Counted from the stretch's first letter, positions 1-8,413 are shown. The stretch: 64,000 nt of DNA from Mesorhizobium sp. (GCA_004017535.1 SAJS01000004.1:124001-188000); one strand, 5' to 3'. A program made the numbers and translations. The notes: generated by a model not told the origin, from the letters alone.

Positions 1-1
1 C

Positions 2-367
2 CAGTCGGAGCGCCTGCGCGTGGTCTCGGAAAACCTCGCCAACGCGCAGTCGACCGGCAGCACGCCCGGCGCCGATCCCTATCGCCGCAAGACGATCACC
101 TTTCAGTCCGAGGTCGACCGCGCAACCGGCGGCTCGCTGGTGGAAGTGAGCGGCATCAATCGCGATCCTTCGGACTTTCCGATCGAATTCCAGCCCGGCA
201 ACGAAGCCGCCGACGCCAAAGGGTACGTCAAGATGCCCAACGTCAACACATTGGTCGAGATGGCCGACATGAGCGAGGCGAACCGCTCCTATGAAGCCAA
301 CCTGCAGGTCATCAAGCAGGCTCGCGATCTGATTTCCATGACCATCGACCTGATGAGGAACCAGTAA
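2..367 (+). CDS. flgC: Flagellar proximal rod protein FlgC (5' end outside window)
   Basis: The reading frame is open from the first bases, so the true start lies before the window; about 121 residues are visible. FlgC is one of the rod proteins joining the MS ring to the distal rod. The visible part begins with the [12 protein letters not shown] stretch typical of the FlgB/FlgC/FlgG N-terminal rod domain (asparagine- and alanine-rich helix) and ends with the paired C-terminal helix ([15 protein letters not shown]) that packs with it. The last base of the stop codon is the first base of the fliE start, so the two are translationally coupled. A GTG at 20 is internal and not the start. Confidence 0.93.
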   Translation, partial: QSERLRVVSENLANAQSTGSTPGADPYRRKTITFQSEVDRATGGSLVEVSGINRDPSDFPIEFQPGNEAADAKGYVKMPNVNTLVEMADMSEANRSYEANLQVIKQARDLISMTIDLMRNQ

Positions 368-696
368 TGATCGGCGGTATCGGGGCAATACAATTCAAGA
401 CGGCGGTTGACGGAGCCGAGACGGCGTCACCAAACCTCTTGCAGAGCGGCGCCGGGACGCAGGCCAGCGAAAGCATCGGCAGCAGCTTCGCCGACCTCCT
501 CAGCCAGGCCGCGACGAAGACCGTCAACACGCTGCAGGGTGCCGAGCAGATGTCGATACAGGCGCTCAAGGGCGACGCCGACACCCGTCAGGTTGTCGAT
601 GCGGTGCTGAGCGCCCAGCAGGCGCTGCAGACGACCATCGCCATCCGCGACAAGGTCGTCTCGGCTTACCTCGAAATCAGTCGCATGAGTATCTAG
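367..696 (+). CDS. fliE: Flagellar hook-basal body complex protein FliE
   Basis: 109 residues, the usual FliE length. FliE joins the MS ring (FliF) to the first rod subunits and is the first substrate of the flagellar type III exporter. The C-terminal half carries the family pattern: an FADLL start, a long helix, then [22 protein letters not shown] and the end EISRMSI. The ATG overlaps the flgC stop by one base, and flgG follows after 10 bases. Confidence 0.93.
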   Translation: MIGGIGAIQFKTAVDGAETASPNLLQSGAGTQASESIGSSFADLLSQAATKTVNTLQGAEQMSIQALKGDADTRQVVDAVLSAQQALQTTIAIRDKVVSAYLEISRMSI

Positions 697-706
697 GAAC
701 CGCGTC

Positions 707-1495
707 ATGAAAGCACTCGCCATCGCCGCCACCGGCATGAACGCCCAGCAGACCAACCTGGAAGTCATCGCCAACAACATCGCCAACATCAACACCACCG
801 GCTACAAGCGGGCGCGGGCCGAATTCTCCGACCTGCTCTACCAGGTCGACCGCACGCAAGGCGTGCCCAACCGTTCCAACACCTCGCTGGTGCCGGAAGG
901 CGTTTCGATCGGTCTTGGCGTCAAGACGACCGCCGTGCGCAACGTCCACACCCAGGGAGAGCTGGCCAGCACCGGCAACAGCTTCGACCTGGCATTGACC
1001 GGCAGGGGCTGGTTCCAGATCCAGGGCGCCGACGGCGGCACGCTCTACTCGCGCGCCGGCGCCTTCAACACCAACGCCACCGGGCAACTGGTGACCGTCG
1101 ACGGCGCCGAGGTCATTCCGGCCATCACCGTGCCGACCGACGCCGTCGAAGTGATCGTCAACAAGACCGGCCAGGTCTTTGCCCGTCTCCAGGGCCAGAC
1201 CAATCTCCAGCTGCTTGGCCAGCTTCAGATCGCCAATTTCGCCAACGAGGCGGGCCTGGCTCCGCTCGGCGACAACCTCTTCCAGGAAACGGCTGCCTCG
1301 GGCCCGGCCAATGTCGGCGTTCCGGGGGATCCCGGCTTCGCCACGATCCAGCAGGGTTATCTGGAATCATCCAACGTCGATCCGGTCAAAGAAATCACCG
1401 AGCTGATCTCGGCGCAGCGCGCCTATGAAATGAACTCCAAGGTCATCCAGGCCGCCGACGACATGGCCTCGGTTGTCTCCAAGAATATCAGGTAG
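707..1495 (+). CDS. flgG: Flagellar distal rod protein FlgG
   Basis: 262 residues, full length for FlgG, the distal rod subunit that crosses the periplasm and peptidoglycan. It starts [15 protein letters not shown] and has the rod signature [18 protein letters not shown] at about residues 24-41, then the central [11 protein letters not shown] core. It ends with [20 protein letters not shown], the C-terminal helix shared by rod and hook proteins. flgA follows after 3 bases. Identity is clear from motifs and from the order fliE-flgG-flgA-flgI known in Sinorhizobium. Confidence 0.96.
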   Translation: MKALAIAATGMNAQQTNLEVIANNIANINTTGYKRARAEFSDLLYQVDRTQGVPNRSNTSLVPEGVSIGLGVKTTAVRNVHTQGELASTGNSFDLALTGRGWFQIQGADGGTLYSRAGAFNTNATGQLVTVDGAEVIPAITVPTDAVEVIVNKTGQVFARLQGQTNLQLLGQLQIANFANEAGLAPLGDNLFQETAASGPANVGVPGDPGFATIQQGYLESSNVDPVKEITELISAQRAYEMNSKVIQAADDMASVVSKNIR

Positions 1496-1498
1496 CGG

Positions 1499-2023
1499 AT
1501 GATGGCCGGGCCGATCTCCTCCGCATTTCGCCGCGCCGTGCTGGCCATCGCCCTGGTGGCCACCGGCACGCCGGCTATCGCGCAGGACACCACCGGCCAG
1601 TCGGCGAACCAGATCGCCGCCGGCCAGGCTGTCGGCGAGGCCGTGCTGATCCCCAACCGGGTCATCTATCCCGGTGAGACGATCGAATCCGCCTCGCTCA
1701 AGCAGGTGACGCTCATACCCGGCAAGCACAAGCCGGATGGCATGGCAACGCGCTCCGAGGAGCTTCAGGGCAAGGTCGCCAAGCGCACGCTTCTGCCCGG
1801 CCGCTACATCCCGGTGACCGCTATCCGCGACGCCTGGCTGGTCGAGCAGGGCGCTTCCGTGCAGGTCTATTTCACCGCCGGCGCGCTAACCATTTCGGCG
1901 GCCTGCGTCACGCTGCAGCCAGGCGCGGCCGGCGACCAGATCAAGATCCGCAACATCGACAGCGGCAAGATCATCTCCGGTACGGTGATGGCCGATGGCA
2001 CCATCAAGGTCGGCGCTTCGTGA
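1499..2023 (+). CDS. flgA: Flagellar P-ring assembly chaperone FlgA
   Basis: 174 residues. FlgA is a periplasmic chaperone needed to assemble FlgI into the P ring. There is an N-terminal signal peptide (hydrophobic VLAIALVATGTPAIA, residues 14-28). The SAF/FlgA C-terminal domain shows the pattern KRTLLPGRYIP at about 96-106 and a glycine-rich end GTVMADGTIKVG. Two adjacent ATG codons (1499, 1502) are possible starts. The end overlaps the flgI start by 4 bases, consistent with coupled translation of chaperone and client. Confidence 0.92.
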   Translation: MMAGPISSAFRRAVLAIALVATGTPAIAQDTTGQSANQIAAGQAVGEAVLIPNRVIYPGETIESASLKQVTLIPGKHKPDGMATRSEELQGKVAKRTLLPGRYIPVTAIRDAWLVEQGASVQVYFTAGALTISAACVTLQPGAAGDQIKIRNIDSGKIISGTVMADGTIKVGAS

Positions 2024-3261
2024 TGCGCGCCTTTGCCCTTCTGCTCGCGGCGGCCATCGGCATTCAGCCGGCTTTGGCGGATGGGCTGACGCCCAAGGCC
2101 AAACGCGAGCTGGCGCAGAAGAACGGCGGCGTCTACGACGATCCGGAATACGATCCGGCGACGACCCAGCGCATGTTCCGCGTTTCCACCGGACCAAGCA
2201 CGCTGCCGCCCGGCCAGGTGGCCGCGCGCATCAAGGACATTGCCCAGCTGCAAAGCGCGCGCGACAACCAGCTCGTCGGCTACGGCCTGGTCATCGGCCT
2301 TGCCGGCACCGGGGACAGCCTGCGCAACTCGCCCTTCACCGAGCAGTCGATCCGCGCCATGCTGGAGAATCTCGGCATCGCCACCGAAGGCGGCAGCGCG
2401 CGCGCCAAGAACGTGGCCGCCGTCATTGTCACTGCCAACATGCCGCCCTTCGTCCAGTCGGGCGCCCGCATCGACATCGACGTCTCCTCGATGGGCGACG
2501 CCACCTCGCTCGCCGGCGGCACGCTGGTGATGACGCCGCTGAAGGCGGCCGATGGCGAGATCTATGCCGTCGGGCAAGGCTCGGTGATTGTCGGCGGCTT
2601 CACCGCCAAGGGTCAGGCCGAGGAACTCACTCAGGGCGTGCCGACCGCCGGCCGCGTGCCCAACGGCGCCATCGTCGAGCGCGCAGTGCCGGCCGAGTTC
2701 GACGACCAGGGCGTCTTGACACTGCAATTGCGCAATCCCGATTTCTCGACCGCCATCCGCATCGCCGATGCCGTCAACGACTACACCTCGCAACGCTTCG
2801 GCATGCGGGTCGCCGCCGAGCGCGATGCCCGCACTGTGCAGATCAGGCGGCCGAAGAACGTCTCCGCCGCGCGCTTCTATGCCGAGATCGAGAACCTCGT
2901 CGTCGAGTCGGATTCCCCTGCCCGCGTCGTCATCGACGAGCGCACCGGAACCATCGTCATCGGCAACAATGTCAGGATCTCGCGCGTGGCGATCAGCCAC
3001 GGCACGCTTACCGTACGCATCACCGAAGCGCCTCGGGTCGTTCAGCCTGAACCCTTCTCCAGGGGTGAGACCGCGGTGGAACCCTCCACGGCCATCGATG
3101 CGAGCCGGCCCAACGCGCGCGTCGCCGTGCTCGATGGCCCTGATCTCGAAACGCTTGTCTCCGGCCTCAATCGCCTCGGCGTGAAGCCGGACGGCATCAT
3201 CGCCATCCTGCAAGGCATCAAATCTGCCGGCGCCCTGCAGGCCGACCTGGTTCTCCAATAG
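2020..3261 (+). CDS. flgI: Flagellar P-ring protein FlgI
   Basis: 413 residues; FlgI forms the periplasmic P ring around the rod. An N-terminal signal peptide (MMRAFALLLAAAIGIQPALA) is followed by the conserved mature start RIKDIAQLQSARDNQLVGYG. The middle has MLENLG and the domain centred on NVAAVIVTANMPPF, and the C-terminus has the family pattern LVSGLNRLGVKPDGIIAILQ. The start drawn is GTG overlapping flgA; the ATG 3 bases later is equally possible and changes nothing important. motE follows after 9 bases. Confidence 0.97.
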   Translation: MMRAFALLLAAAIGIQPALADGLTPKAKRELAQKNGGVYDDPEYDPATTQRMFRVSTGPSTLPPGQVAARIKDIAQLQSARDNQLVGYGLVIGLAGTGDSLRNSPFTEQSIRAMLENLGIATEGGSARAKNVAAVIVTANMPPFVQSGARIDIDVSSMGDATSLAGGTLVMTPLKAADGEIYAVGQGSVIVGGFTAKGQAEELTQGVPTAGRVPNGAIVERAVPAEFDDQGVLTLQLRNPDFSTAIRIADAVNDYTSQRFGMRVAAERDARTVQIRRPKNVSAARFYAEIENLVVESDSPARVVIDERTGTIVIGNNVRISRVAISHGTLTVRITEAPRVVQPEPFSRGETAVEPSTAIDASRPNARVAVLDGPDLETLVSGLNRLGVKPDGIIAILQGIKSAGALQADLVLQ

Positions 3262-3270
3262 GCTACGCCG

Positions 3271-3891
3271 ATGATCGCGCTCCTCTCCTCAACACTGCAT
3301 CGCCGCCCAAGGCTTCACCCCGTGACCGGCCTCCTCGCCATTGGCGCGATCGTGGCGTTGGCGGGCGGCGCGGTCCGCGCGGATGAAGTGCGCCAGGTGT
3401 TGCCCGGCGGTCAGGCGCCGGCTCAGCCGGCCCAACTTGCGCGCGAGACGGCATTGGCCGAGCCGGTTGGACTTGCGCGCGGGAGAGCGCCTGACGAAAG
3501 CGAGGTCCAGCGCTTCTGCTCCAACATCGCGGATGCCGCGCGCGACCGCCGCTACGCCCTGCAGGCGGAGGAGCTGAAGCAGCTGCAGGCCGGCATCGAC
3601 GAGCGCATGAAAGCCCTGGAGGCGAAGAAATCCGAATATGAGGAGTGGCTGAAGCGCCGCGAAGTGTTCCTGGCGCGCGCCGAGGACGGCGTCGTCAAGA
3701 TCTATGCCGGCATGAAGCCGGACGCCGCCGCCGAGCGGCTGGCGATGGTCAATGCCGAGCTCGCGGCGGCCATCCTGATGAAGCTCGATTCGCGCAAGGC
3801 CGGCGTCATCCTGAATGAAATGGACCAGAAGGCGGCGGCAACGCTCACCGGCATCATGGCCAGCGCGGCGCGAAGGGTTGACCCGTCATGA
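3271..3891 (+). CDS. motE: MotE family periplasmic motility chaperone
   Basis: 206 residues with an N-terminal hydrophobic export signal (TGLLAIGAIVALAGGAVRA, about residues 13-31). A charged coiled-coil region (about 80-125; RRYALQAEELKQLQ, ERMKALEAKKSEYEEWLKRRE) precedes a MgtE_N-like tail with EMDQKAAATLTGIM. In Sinorhizobium meliloti MotE is reported as a chaperone for the periplasmic motor protein MotC, and the gene sits in the same place, between flgI and flgH. The ATG of flgH overlaps its stop. Assignment rests on motifs plus position. Confidence 0.85.
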   Translation: MIALLSSTLHRRPRLHPVTGLLAIGAIVALAGGAVRADEVRQVLPGGQAPAQPAQLARETALAEPVGLARGRAPDESEVQRFCSNIADAARDRRYALQAEELKQLQAGIDERMKALEAKKSEYEEWLKRREVFLARAEDGVVKIYAGMKPDAAAERLAMVNAELAAAILMKLDSRKAGVILNEMDQKAAATLTGIMASAARRVDPS

Positions 3892-4586
3892 AGTTGAAGT
3901 TCTTAGTCCTCGTCGCGGTTGCGGGGTTGTCCGGCTGCGGCACCAATTTCAAGGAGATCGGCCGGGAGCCGGCTATGTCACCCGTCGGTTCAGGGATCGG
4001 TGCCTCCGGTCCTTACAGCTATCCCGAGCCGCCTGCCTCGCGGCCGAGGAAATTTTCGCTGTGGGACGACCGCCAGAGCCGGCTCTTCACCGATCCGCGC
4101 GCCTTGCGCGCCGGCGACATCCTGACCGTCAACATCAAGCTCAACGACAGGGCTAATTTCAAGAACCAGAACGATCGCAGCCGCACCGCCGCGCGCAAGC
4201 TCGGCTATGACGTCACGCTCGGATGGGACGGCAAGAGCACCAGCGGCAAGGGCGACGCTGGTTTGAGCTCCAGCACGGAGACCAATGCCGATGGCGAGAT
4301 CAAGCGCTCGGAAGACATCGAGCTCAACGTCGCCGCAGTCGTGACGGAGGTGCTGCCCAACGGCAATCTGATGATCAGGGGCTCACAGGAGGTCCGCGTC
4401 AACTACGAGCTGCGGGTCCTCACCATCGCCGGCATGGTTCGTCCATCCGACATCGGCGCGGAGAACACCATCCCCTACGAGCGCATCGCGGAAGCGCGCA
4501 TCTCCTATGGCGGGCGCGGCCGTGTGAGCGAGGTCCAGCAGCCGGCCTATGGCCAGCAGGTCCTCGATCAGGTTCTTCCTTTCTAG
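3888..4586 (+). CDS. flgH: Flagellar L-ring lipoprotein FlgH
   Basis: 232 residues. FlgH forms the outer-membrane L ring. A lipoprotein signal peptide ends in the lipobox LSGC with the modified Cys at residue 17. The body shows SLWDDRQSRLFTDPRA and RAGDILTV, then the FlgH block GNLMIRGSQEVRVNYE and the final IPYERIAEARISYGGRG. It overlaps motE by 4 bases and precedes fliL by 18 bases. Confidence 0.97.
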   Translation: MKLKFLVLVAVAGLSGCGTNFKEIGREPAMSPVGSGIGASGPYSYPEPPASRPRKFSLWDDRQSRLFTDPRALRAGDILTVNIKLNDRANFKNQNDRSRTAARKLGYDVTLGWDGKSTSGKGDAGLSSSTETNADGEIKRSEDIELNVAAVVTEVLPNGNLMIRGSQEVRVNYELRVLTIAGMVRPSDIGAENTIPYERIAEARISYGGRGRVSEVQQPAYGQQVLDQVLPF

Positions 4587-4604
4587 GACCGAGAGAGCGC
4601 GATC

Positions 4605-5099
4605 GTGGCCAATGTCGAGCAGGTCCAGCCCAAGAAGGGACCTTCCCTGGTGATCCAGTTCGCCATGCTCCTGGTCATGACGGGCGCGGCCATCGGCATG
4701 GGCTGGCTTTCCGGCGGCTATCTCAAGCAGGGCGAAACGCCGGCGCCGGTGCCCGTGGCGCCGGAAAACGCCGGCGCCGCGGAAAAACAAGCCGAGGGCG
4801 GCAAGGCCGCCGTCGGGCCGATGCTGGTGCAACTGGCGCCGATCACCACCAATCTCGCCTCGCCGTCGGACGTCTGGATCCGGCTGGAGGCATCGGTGCT
4901 CTATGACGCCCCGCAGCCGCCGGAATTGACCGAGCAGATCCACCAGGACCTGCTCGCCTTCGTGCGCACGATCAAGCTGCATCAGATCGAAGGCGCCAGC
5001 GGCTACCAGCATCTCAAGGCCGATCTCGAGGAGCGCGCGGCGCTGCGCAGCGGCGGCCACGTCAAACAGGTTCTCGTCAGGACGATGCTGCTCGAATGA
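4605..5099 (+). CDS. fliL: Flagellar basal body-associated protein FliL
   Basis: 164 residues with a GTG start, preceded by GAGAGAGCG as a weak ribosome site. There is one membrane span near residues 13-33 (LVIQFAMLLVMTGAAIGMGW), a proline- and alanine-rich linker, and a periplasmic FliL domain (MLVQLAPITTNLASPSDVWIRLE onwards). FliL surrounds the stator units at the motor. The stop overlaps the fliP start by 4 bases (ATGA). Confidence 0.93.
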   Translation: MANVEQVQPKKGPSLVIQFAMLLVMTGAAIGMGWLSGGYLKQGETPAPVPVAPENAGAAEKQAEGGKAAVGPMLVQLAPITTNLASPSDVWIRLEASVLYDAPQPPELTEQIHQDLLAFVRTIKLHQIEGASGYQHLKADLEERAALRSGGHVKQVLVRTMLLE

Positions 5100-5827
5100 G
5101 AAAGTTGCTCATAGCCGTGGCGCTTATCGTCGTCACCACCTCCGTCGCCGCGGCCCAGCAGCTCGATCTCGGCGGCATCGGCAAGGCCGACGGCACGACC
5201 GTCGGCTACCTGATCCAGATGTTCGGCCTGCTGACCGTGCTTTCGGTGGCGCCGGGCCTGCTCATCATGGTGACGAGCTTCACCCGCTTCGTCATCGCCT
5301 TCTCGATCCTGCGCGCCGGCATCGGCCTGCAGTCGACGCCGGCAAACCTGATCCTGATCTCCCTGTCGCTGTTCATGACCTTCTATGTCATGGCGCCGAC
5401 CTTCGACCAGGCCTGGAACACTGGCGTGAAGCCGCTGATGGACAACCAGATCACCCAGGCTGAGGCGTTCGAGAAGATTTCCGGTCCGTTCCGCGACTTC
5501 ATGCTGCACAATGTGCGCGACAAGGACTTCGACCTTTTCGCCGACCTCGCCCGCGAGCGTGGCCAGACTGTCTCGCGCGAGACCGTCGATCTGCGTATCC
5601 TGGTGCCGGCATTCATGATCTCGGAAATCCGCCGCGGCTTCGAGATCGGCTTCCTCATCGTGCTGCCGTTCCTCGTCATCGACCTCATCGTCGCCACCGT
5701 CACCATGGCCATGGGCATGATGATGCTGCCGCCGACGGTGGTATCGCTACCGTTCAAGATCCTTTTCTTCGTGCTGATCGACGGCTGGAACCTCCTCGTC
5801 GGCAGCCTGGTGCGATCCTTCACCTGA
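5096..5827 (+). CDS. fliP: Flagellar type III export gate protein FliP
   Basis: 243 residues. FliP is the main subunit of the export gate (FliP5-FliQ4-FliR1). It has a cleavable signal peptide (RKLLIAVALIVVTTSVAAA), the core SFTRFVIAFSILRAGIGLQSTP, a central loop with EKISGPFRDFML, and two C-terminal spans including IGFLIVLPFLVIDLIVA and MMMLPPTVVSLPFKILFFVLIDGWNL, all family hallmarks. It ends the first flagellar run; a 215-base gap with flagellin regulatory signals follows. Confidence 0.97.
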   Translation: MRKLLIAVALIVVTTSVAAAQQLDLGGIGKADGTTVGYLIQMFGLLTVLSVAPGLLIMVTSFTRFVIAFSILRAGIGLQSTPANLILISLSLFMTFYVMAPTFDQAWNTGVKPLMDNQITQAEAFEKISGPFRDFMLHNVRDKDFDLFADLARERGQTVSRETVDLRILVPAFMISEIRRGFEIGFLIVLPFLVIDLIVATVTMAMGMMMLPPTVVSLPFKILFFVLIDGWNLLVGSLVRSFT

Positions 5828-5914
5828 AGCCGCAGAAGCCGGCGCCTGACAGGCGCTCGAATTTTAGGCGATATATTTTCGATTAACCCTGCGATTTAGC
5901 TCTTTGGTAGGGAC

Positions 5915-5930
5915 TGGCCCGCATATTGCT
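5915..5930 (+). promoter_or_regulatory. Candidate sigma-54 (RpoN) promoter before the first flagellin gene
   Basis: TGGCCCG, four bases, then TTGCT matches the -24/-12 pattern TGGCACG-N4-TTGC with correct spacing. It lies 112 bases before the flagellin ATG in an otherwise AT-rich gap, so transcription would give a leader of about 100 bases. Flagellins of studied rhizobia are not usually described as RpoN-dependent, so this is a prediction. Confidence 0.45.
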
Positions 5931-5983
5931 CGCAGATGGCGGGTGATCGCGTTTCACAGATCATTGGCATGATGCCGCACCGT

Positions 5984-6004
5984 CATACCGGACACGCCGG
6001 TATG
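5984..6004 (+). other. Hairpin in the flagellin leader, followed by an A-rich run
   Basis: CATACCGG and CCGGTATG form a perfect 8-bp stem with a 5-base loop (ACACG), followed within three bases by eight or so A residues. It sits 38 bases before the flagellin start, so it would be in the mRNA leader. FlbT, encoded at 20730-21167, is known in Caulobacter to bind a flagellin mRNA leader; this hairpin is a candidate target by inference only. Confidence 0.4.
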
Positions 6005-6042
6005 TCCAAAAAAAATCCGTGTAAAAATAGGGTACGAGTACC

Positions 6043-7038
6043 ATGGCCAGTATCATGACCAACGCTTCGGCGTTGACCGCTCTGCAGAGCTTGAACGCCA
6101 CCCAGAAAGCCCTCGACACCACCCAGTCCCGCATCTCGACGGGCTATCGCGTCTCCCAGGCTTCCGACAACGCCGCATATTGGTCGATCGCAACCACGAT
6201 GCGCTCCGACAACCAGGCCATGTCCACCGTTTCGGACGCTCTCGGCCTCGGCGCCTCGAAGGTCGACACCGCCTACACCGGGATGGACAGCGCGATCAAG
6301 ACCATCAACCAGATCCAGCAGAAGCTCACCGCTTCCTACGGCCAGACCGACGCTTCCAAGGAAAAGACCCAGGTCGAAATCAAGGCCCTTCAGGACCAGC
6401 TGAAGGCCTATGCCGACGGCGCCACCTTCTCCGGCACCAACATGCTGTCGGTCAACAGCGGCGCCACCGCGACGAGCGCGGCCGACGTCAAGATCGTTTC
6501 GGCTTTCAACCGCGATGCCACTGGCGCGGTTTCGATCTCGACGATCGACGTCAAGGTGGACAGCATCAAGCTTTATGAGGCCGGCACCGCGGCGGGCGTG
6601 TCGAAGGGCATCCTCGACGCCGACCGCGTCGGTGCGACCGGCGCGGTCACCGCTACCGCGCAAAACCCGACCCTTGGCGCGGCAGCCGCGGCGGGCGACA
6701 CCTATTCGGTCGCTACGATGGCGATCTTCTCCGGCACCACCGCTGCCAGCGATACCCAGATCGCGGACATGATGAAGGTCGTCGACGCCGCTCTGAAGGA
6801 CATGACGACCGCCGCGACCAAGCTCGGCGCCGCCAAGAGTTCCATTGACCTGCAGAAGACCTTCACCTCGAGCCTGATGGACTCCATCGATCGCGGCGTC
6901 GGCCAGCTTGTCGATGCCGATATGAACAAGGAATCGACCCGCCTCCAGGCGCTGCAGGTTCAGCAGCAGCTCGGCGTCCAGGCCCTGTCAATCGCCAACG
7001 GCTCGTCGCAGTCGATCCTGTCGCTCTTCCGCGGCTAA
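6043..7038 (+). CDS. flaA: Flagellin (first copy)
   Basis: 331 residues, a short rhizobial flagellin without a large outer domain. The conserved N-terminal D0/D1 part (MTNASALTALQSLNATQKALDTTQ, then RISTGYRVSQASDNAAYWSIA) and C-terminal part (TSSLMDSIDRGVGQLVDADMN, RLQALQVQQQLGVQALSIAN, ending LFRG) frame a variable centre (about 150-240). Secreted by the type III system and polymerised into the filament. Its upstream site GGGTACGAG is a weak ribosome site before ATG, unlike the strong one of the next flagellin. The flaA symbol follows position after fliP as in Sinorhizobium. Confidence 0.95.
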   Translation: MASIMTNASALTALQSLNATQKALDTTQSRISTGYRVSQASDNAAYWSIATTMRSDNQAMSTVSDALGLGASKVDTAYTGMDSAIKTINQIQQKLTASYGQTDASKEKTQVEIKALQDQLKAYADGATFSGTNMLSVNSGATATSAADVKIVSAFNRDATGAVSISTIDVKVDSIKLYEAGTAAGVSKGILDADRVGATGAVTATAQNPTLGAAAAAGDTYSVATMAIFSGTTAASDTQIADMMKVVDAALKDMTTAATKLGAAKSSIDLQKTFTSSLMDSIDRGVGQLVDADMNKESTRLQALQVQQQLGVQALSIANGSSQSILSLFRG

Positions 7039-7063
7039 TCGCTCTTACTGACCACGCCAAAGC

Positions 7064-7092
7064 ATCGGGCCGCGCCAAAGGCGCGGCCCGAT
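7064..7092 (+). terminator. Terminator after the first flagellin gene
   Basis: A perfect 13-bp stem (ATCGGGCCGCGCC / GGCGCGGCCCGAT) with a 3-base loop, followed by TTTGCGTTT, begins 25 bases after the flagellin stop. It should make the first flagellin transcript monocistronic. Confidence 0.85.
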
Positions 7093-7149
7093 TTGCGTTT
7101 GCTCAAGGCCCGCGCAACCCTCGTTTCTTAACGTCTCCGAAGCCGACTT

Positions 7150-7189
7150 TTAACAGGCCGTTAACCATATCGCGCTAGGTATGGTTAAC
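7150..7189 (+). promoter_or_regulatory. Cluster of CtrA-type binding sites before the second flagellin gene
   Basis: TTAA-N7-TTAAC at 7150-7165 matches the full CtrA consensus. The right half extends to TTAACCAT (7161-7168), the known CtrA half-site, and an inverted copy ATGGTTAA lies at 7181-7188. The last two form a perfect 10-bp inverted repeat (GTTAACCATA / TATGGTTAAC) with 10 bases between. The cluster is 100-140 bases before the flagellin start. CtrA itself is not in the window. Confidence 0.6.
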
Positions 7190-7289
7190 CAATGACTTAG
7201 ATCGCCTCGGCCTAATCCGGCACGACCGCGATCAATGGCAGGTCAAGCCCGGCCTGTGGCATGCCGGCTTTTGAGAAGGAGCGAGTTTC

Positions 7290-8360
7290 TTGGCAAGCAT
7301 CATGACGAACGCTGCGGCGTTGACTGCACTTCAAAGCCTCAACGCCACCAACAAGTCGCTCCAGCAGACGCAGGCCAGGATCTCGACCGGCTACCGCGTC
7401 TCCGAAGCCTCCGACAACGCCGCCTACTGGTCGATCGCCACCACCATGCGCTCCGACAACTCGGCGCTGTCGACCGTGCAGGACGCGCTCGGCCTTGGCG
7501 CTTCGAAGGTCGACACCGCCTATACCGGCATGAACAACGTGCTGGATACCATCGGCAAGATCAAGACGAAGCTTCTGTCGGCCGTCGGTCAGTCGGATGC
7601 CAACAAGGCCAAGACGCAGACCGAAATCACTGCGCTGCAGGCGCAGATGAAATCCTTCGCCGACGCCGCCACTTTCTCCGGCTCGAATTATCTTTCGGTG
7701 ACGTCCACGCAAGTGTCGGCCCCCAATGACGGCGTCCAGCAGGACGCCAAGATCGTCTCGTCCTTCAACCGCTCTTCATCCGGCGCCATCTCGCTCGGCA
7801 CCATTGACATCAATGTCGAGAGCACCAAGCTGTTCGATTCCGGCCTCTCCACGGCCGTCAAGAACCAGGGCATTCTCGATCGCCAGACCTCGATCTATTC
7901 CACCGCCGCGGACCAGTCAGCGTACGATACGGCCTACGCAGCCGCGATCGCCGGCGGCGCCACCGACATCGCCGCCAACACCACCGCCCAGGCCGCGGTG
8001 TCGGGCACGCCCGTCAAGATCGACAACGTTTCCGCCTTCAATCTCGACATCACGGCGGCGGGCGTGACCGACGACATCATCACGCAGATGGTCACAAAGA
8101 TCGACAACGTCATGAGTCAGCTTACTGACGCCGCCACCGTGCTCGGCGCCGCCAAGAGCTCGATTGATTTGCAGAAGACCTTCACCCAGAGCCTGATGGA
8201 CTCCATCGACCGCGGCGTCGGCCAGCTCGTCGATGCCGACATGAACAAGGAATCGACCCGTCTGCAGGCACTCCAGGTCCAGCAGCAGCTCGGCATCCAG
8301 TCGCTCTCGATCGCCAACAGCTCCTCGCAGTCGATCCTGTCGCTGTTCAAGAACGGCTAA
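7290..8360 (+). CDS. flaB: Flagellin (second copy)
   Basis: 356 residues, paralogous to the flagellin just upstream: the N-terminal and C-terminal blocks (SIMTNAAALTALQSLNAT; MDSIDRGVGQLVDADMN) are almost the same and the centre differs (about 145-275, longer by some 25 residues). The start is TTG at 7290, fixed by homology to the first copy and by the strong ribosome site GAGAAGGAG 9 bases before it. It has its own promoter region with CtrA-type sites and its own terminator. Two tandem flagellins suggest a mixed filament, as in other rhizobia. Confidence 0.95.
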   Translation: MASIMTNAAALTALQSLNATNKSLQQTQARISTGYRVSEASDNAAYWSIATTMRSDNSALSTVQDALGLGASKVDTAYTGMNNVLDTIGKIKTKLLSAVGQSDANKAKTQTEITALQAQMKSFADAATFSGSNYLSVTSTQVSAPNDGVQQDAKIVSSFNRSSSGAISLGTIDINVESTKLFDSGLSTAVKNQGILDRQTSIYSTAADQSAYDTAYAAAIAGGATDIAANTTAQAAVSGTPVKIDNVSAFNLDITAAGVTDDIITQMVTKIDNVMSQLTDAATVLGAAKSSIDLQKTFTQSLMDSIDRGVGQLVDADMNKESTRLQALQVQQQLGIQSLSIANSSSQSILSLFKNG

Positions 8361-8385
8361 GCCGCCTGATCACCTTCGACCGACG

Positions 8386-8413
8386 AAAGGCCGTGTCTGA
8401 AACGCGGCCTTTT
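8386..8413 (+). terminator. Terminator after the second flagellin gene
   Basis: AAAGGCCG and CGGCCTTT form an 8-bp stem around an 11-base loop, followed by TTCGTTTCT, starting 26 bases after the stop. It separates the flagellin from fliF. Confidence 0.75.

Noticed and set aside
1867-3258. 463-codon minus-strand frame opposite flgI
   Set aside because: Long antisense frames are expected in GC-rich coding DNA; the composition (R, G, D, H) is that of a shadow frame and flgI is certain.
5872-5890. TTAACCCT before the first flagellin as a CtrA site
   Set aside because: Only six of eight half-site bases match and the partner TTAA is absent at 7 bases.
7205-7280. GGCACG and TGGCATG words before the second flagellin as a sigma-54 promoter
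   Set aside because: The -12 TTGC element is missing at the right distance in both cases.
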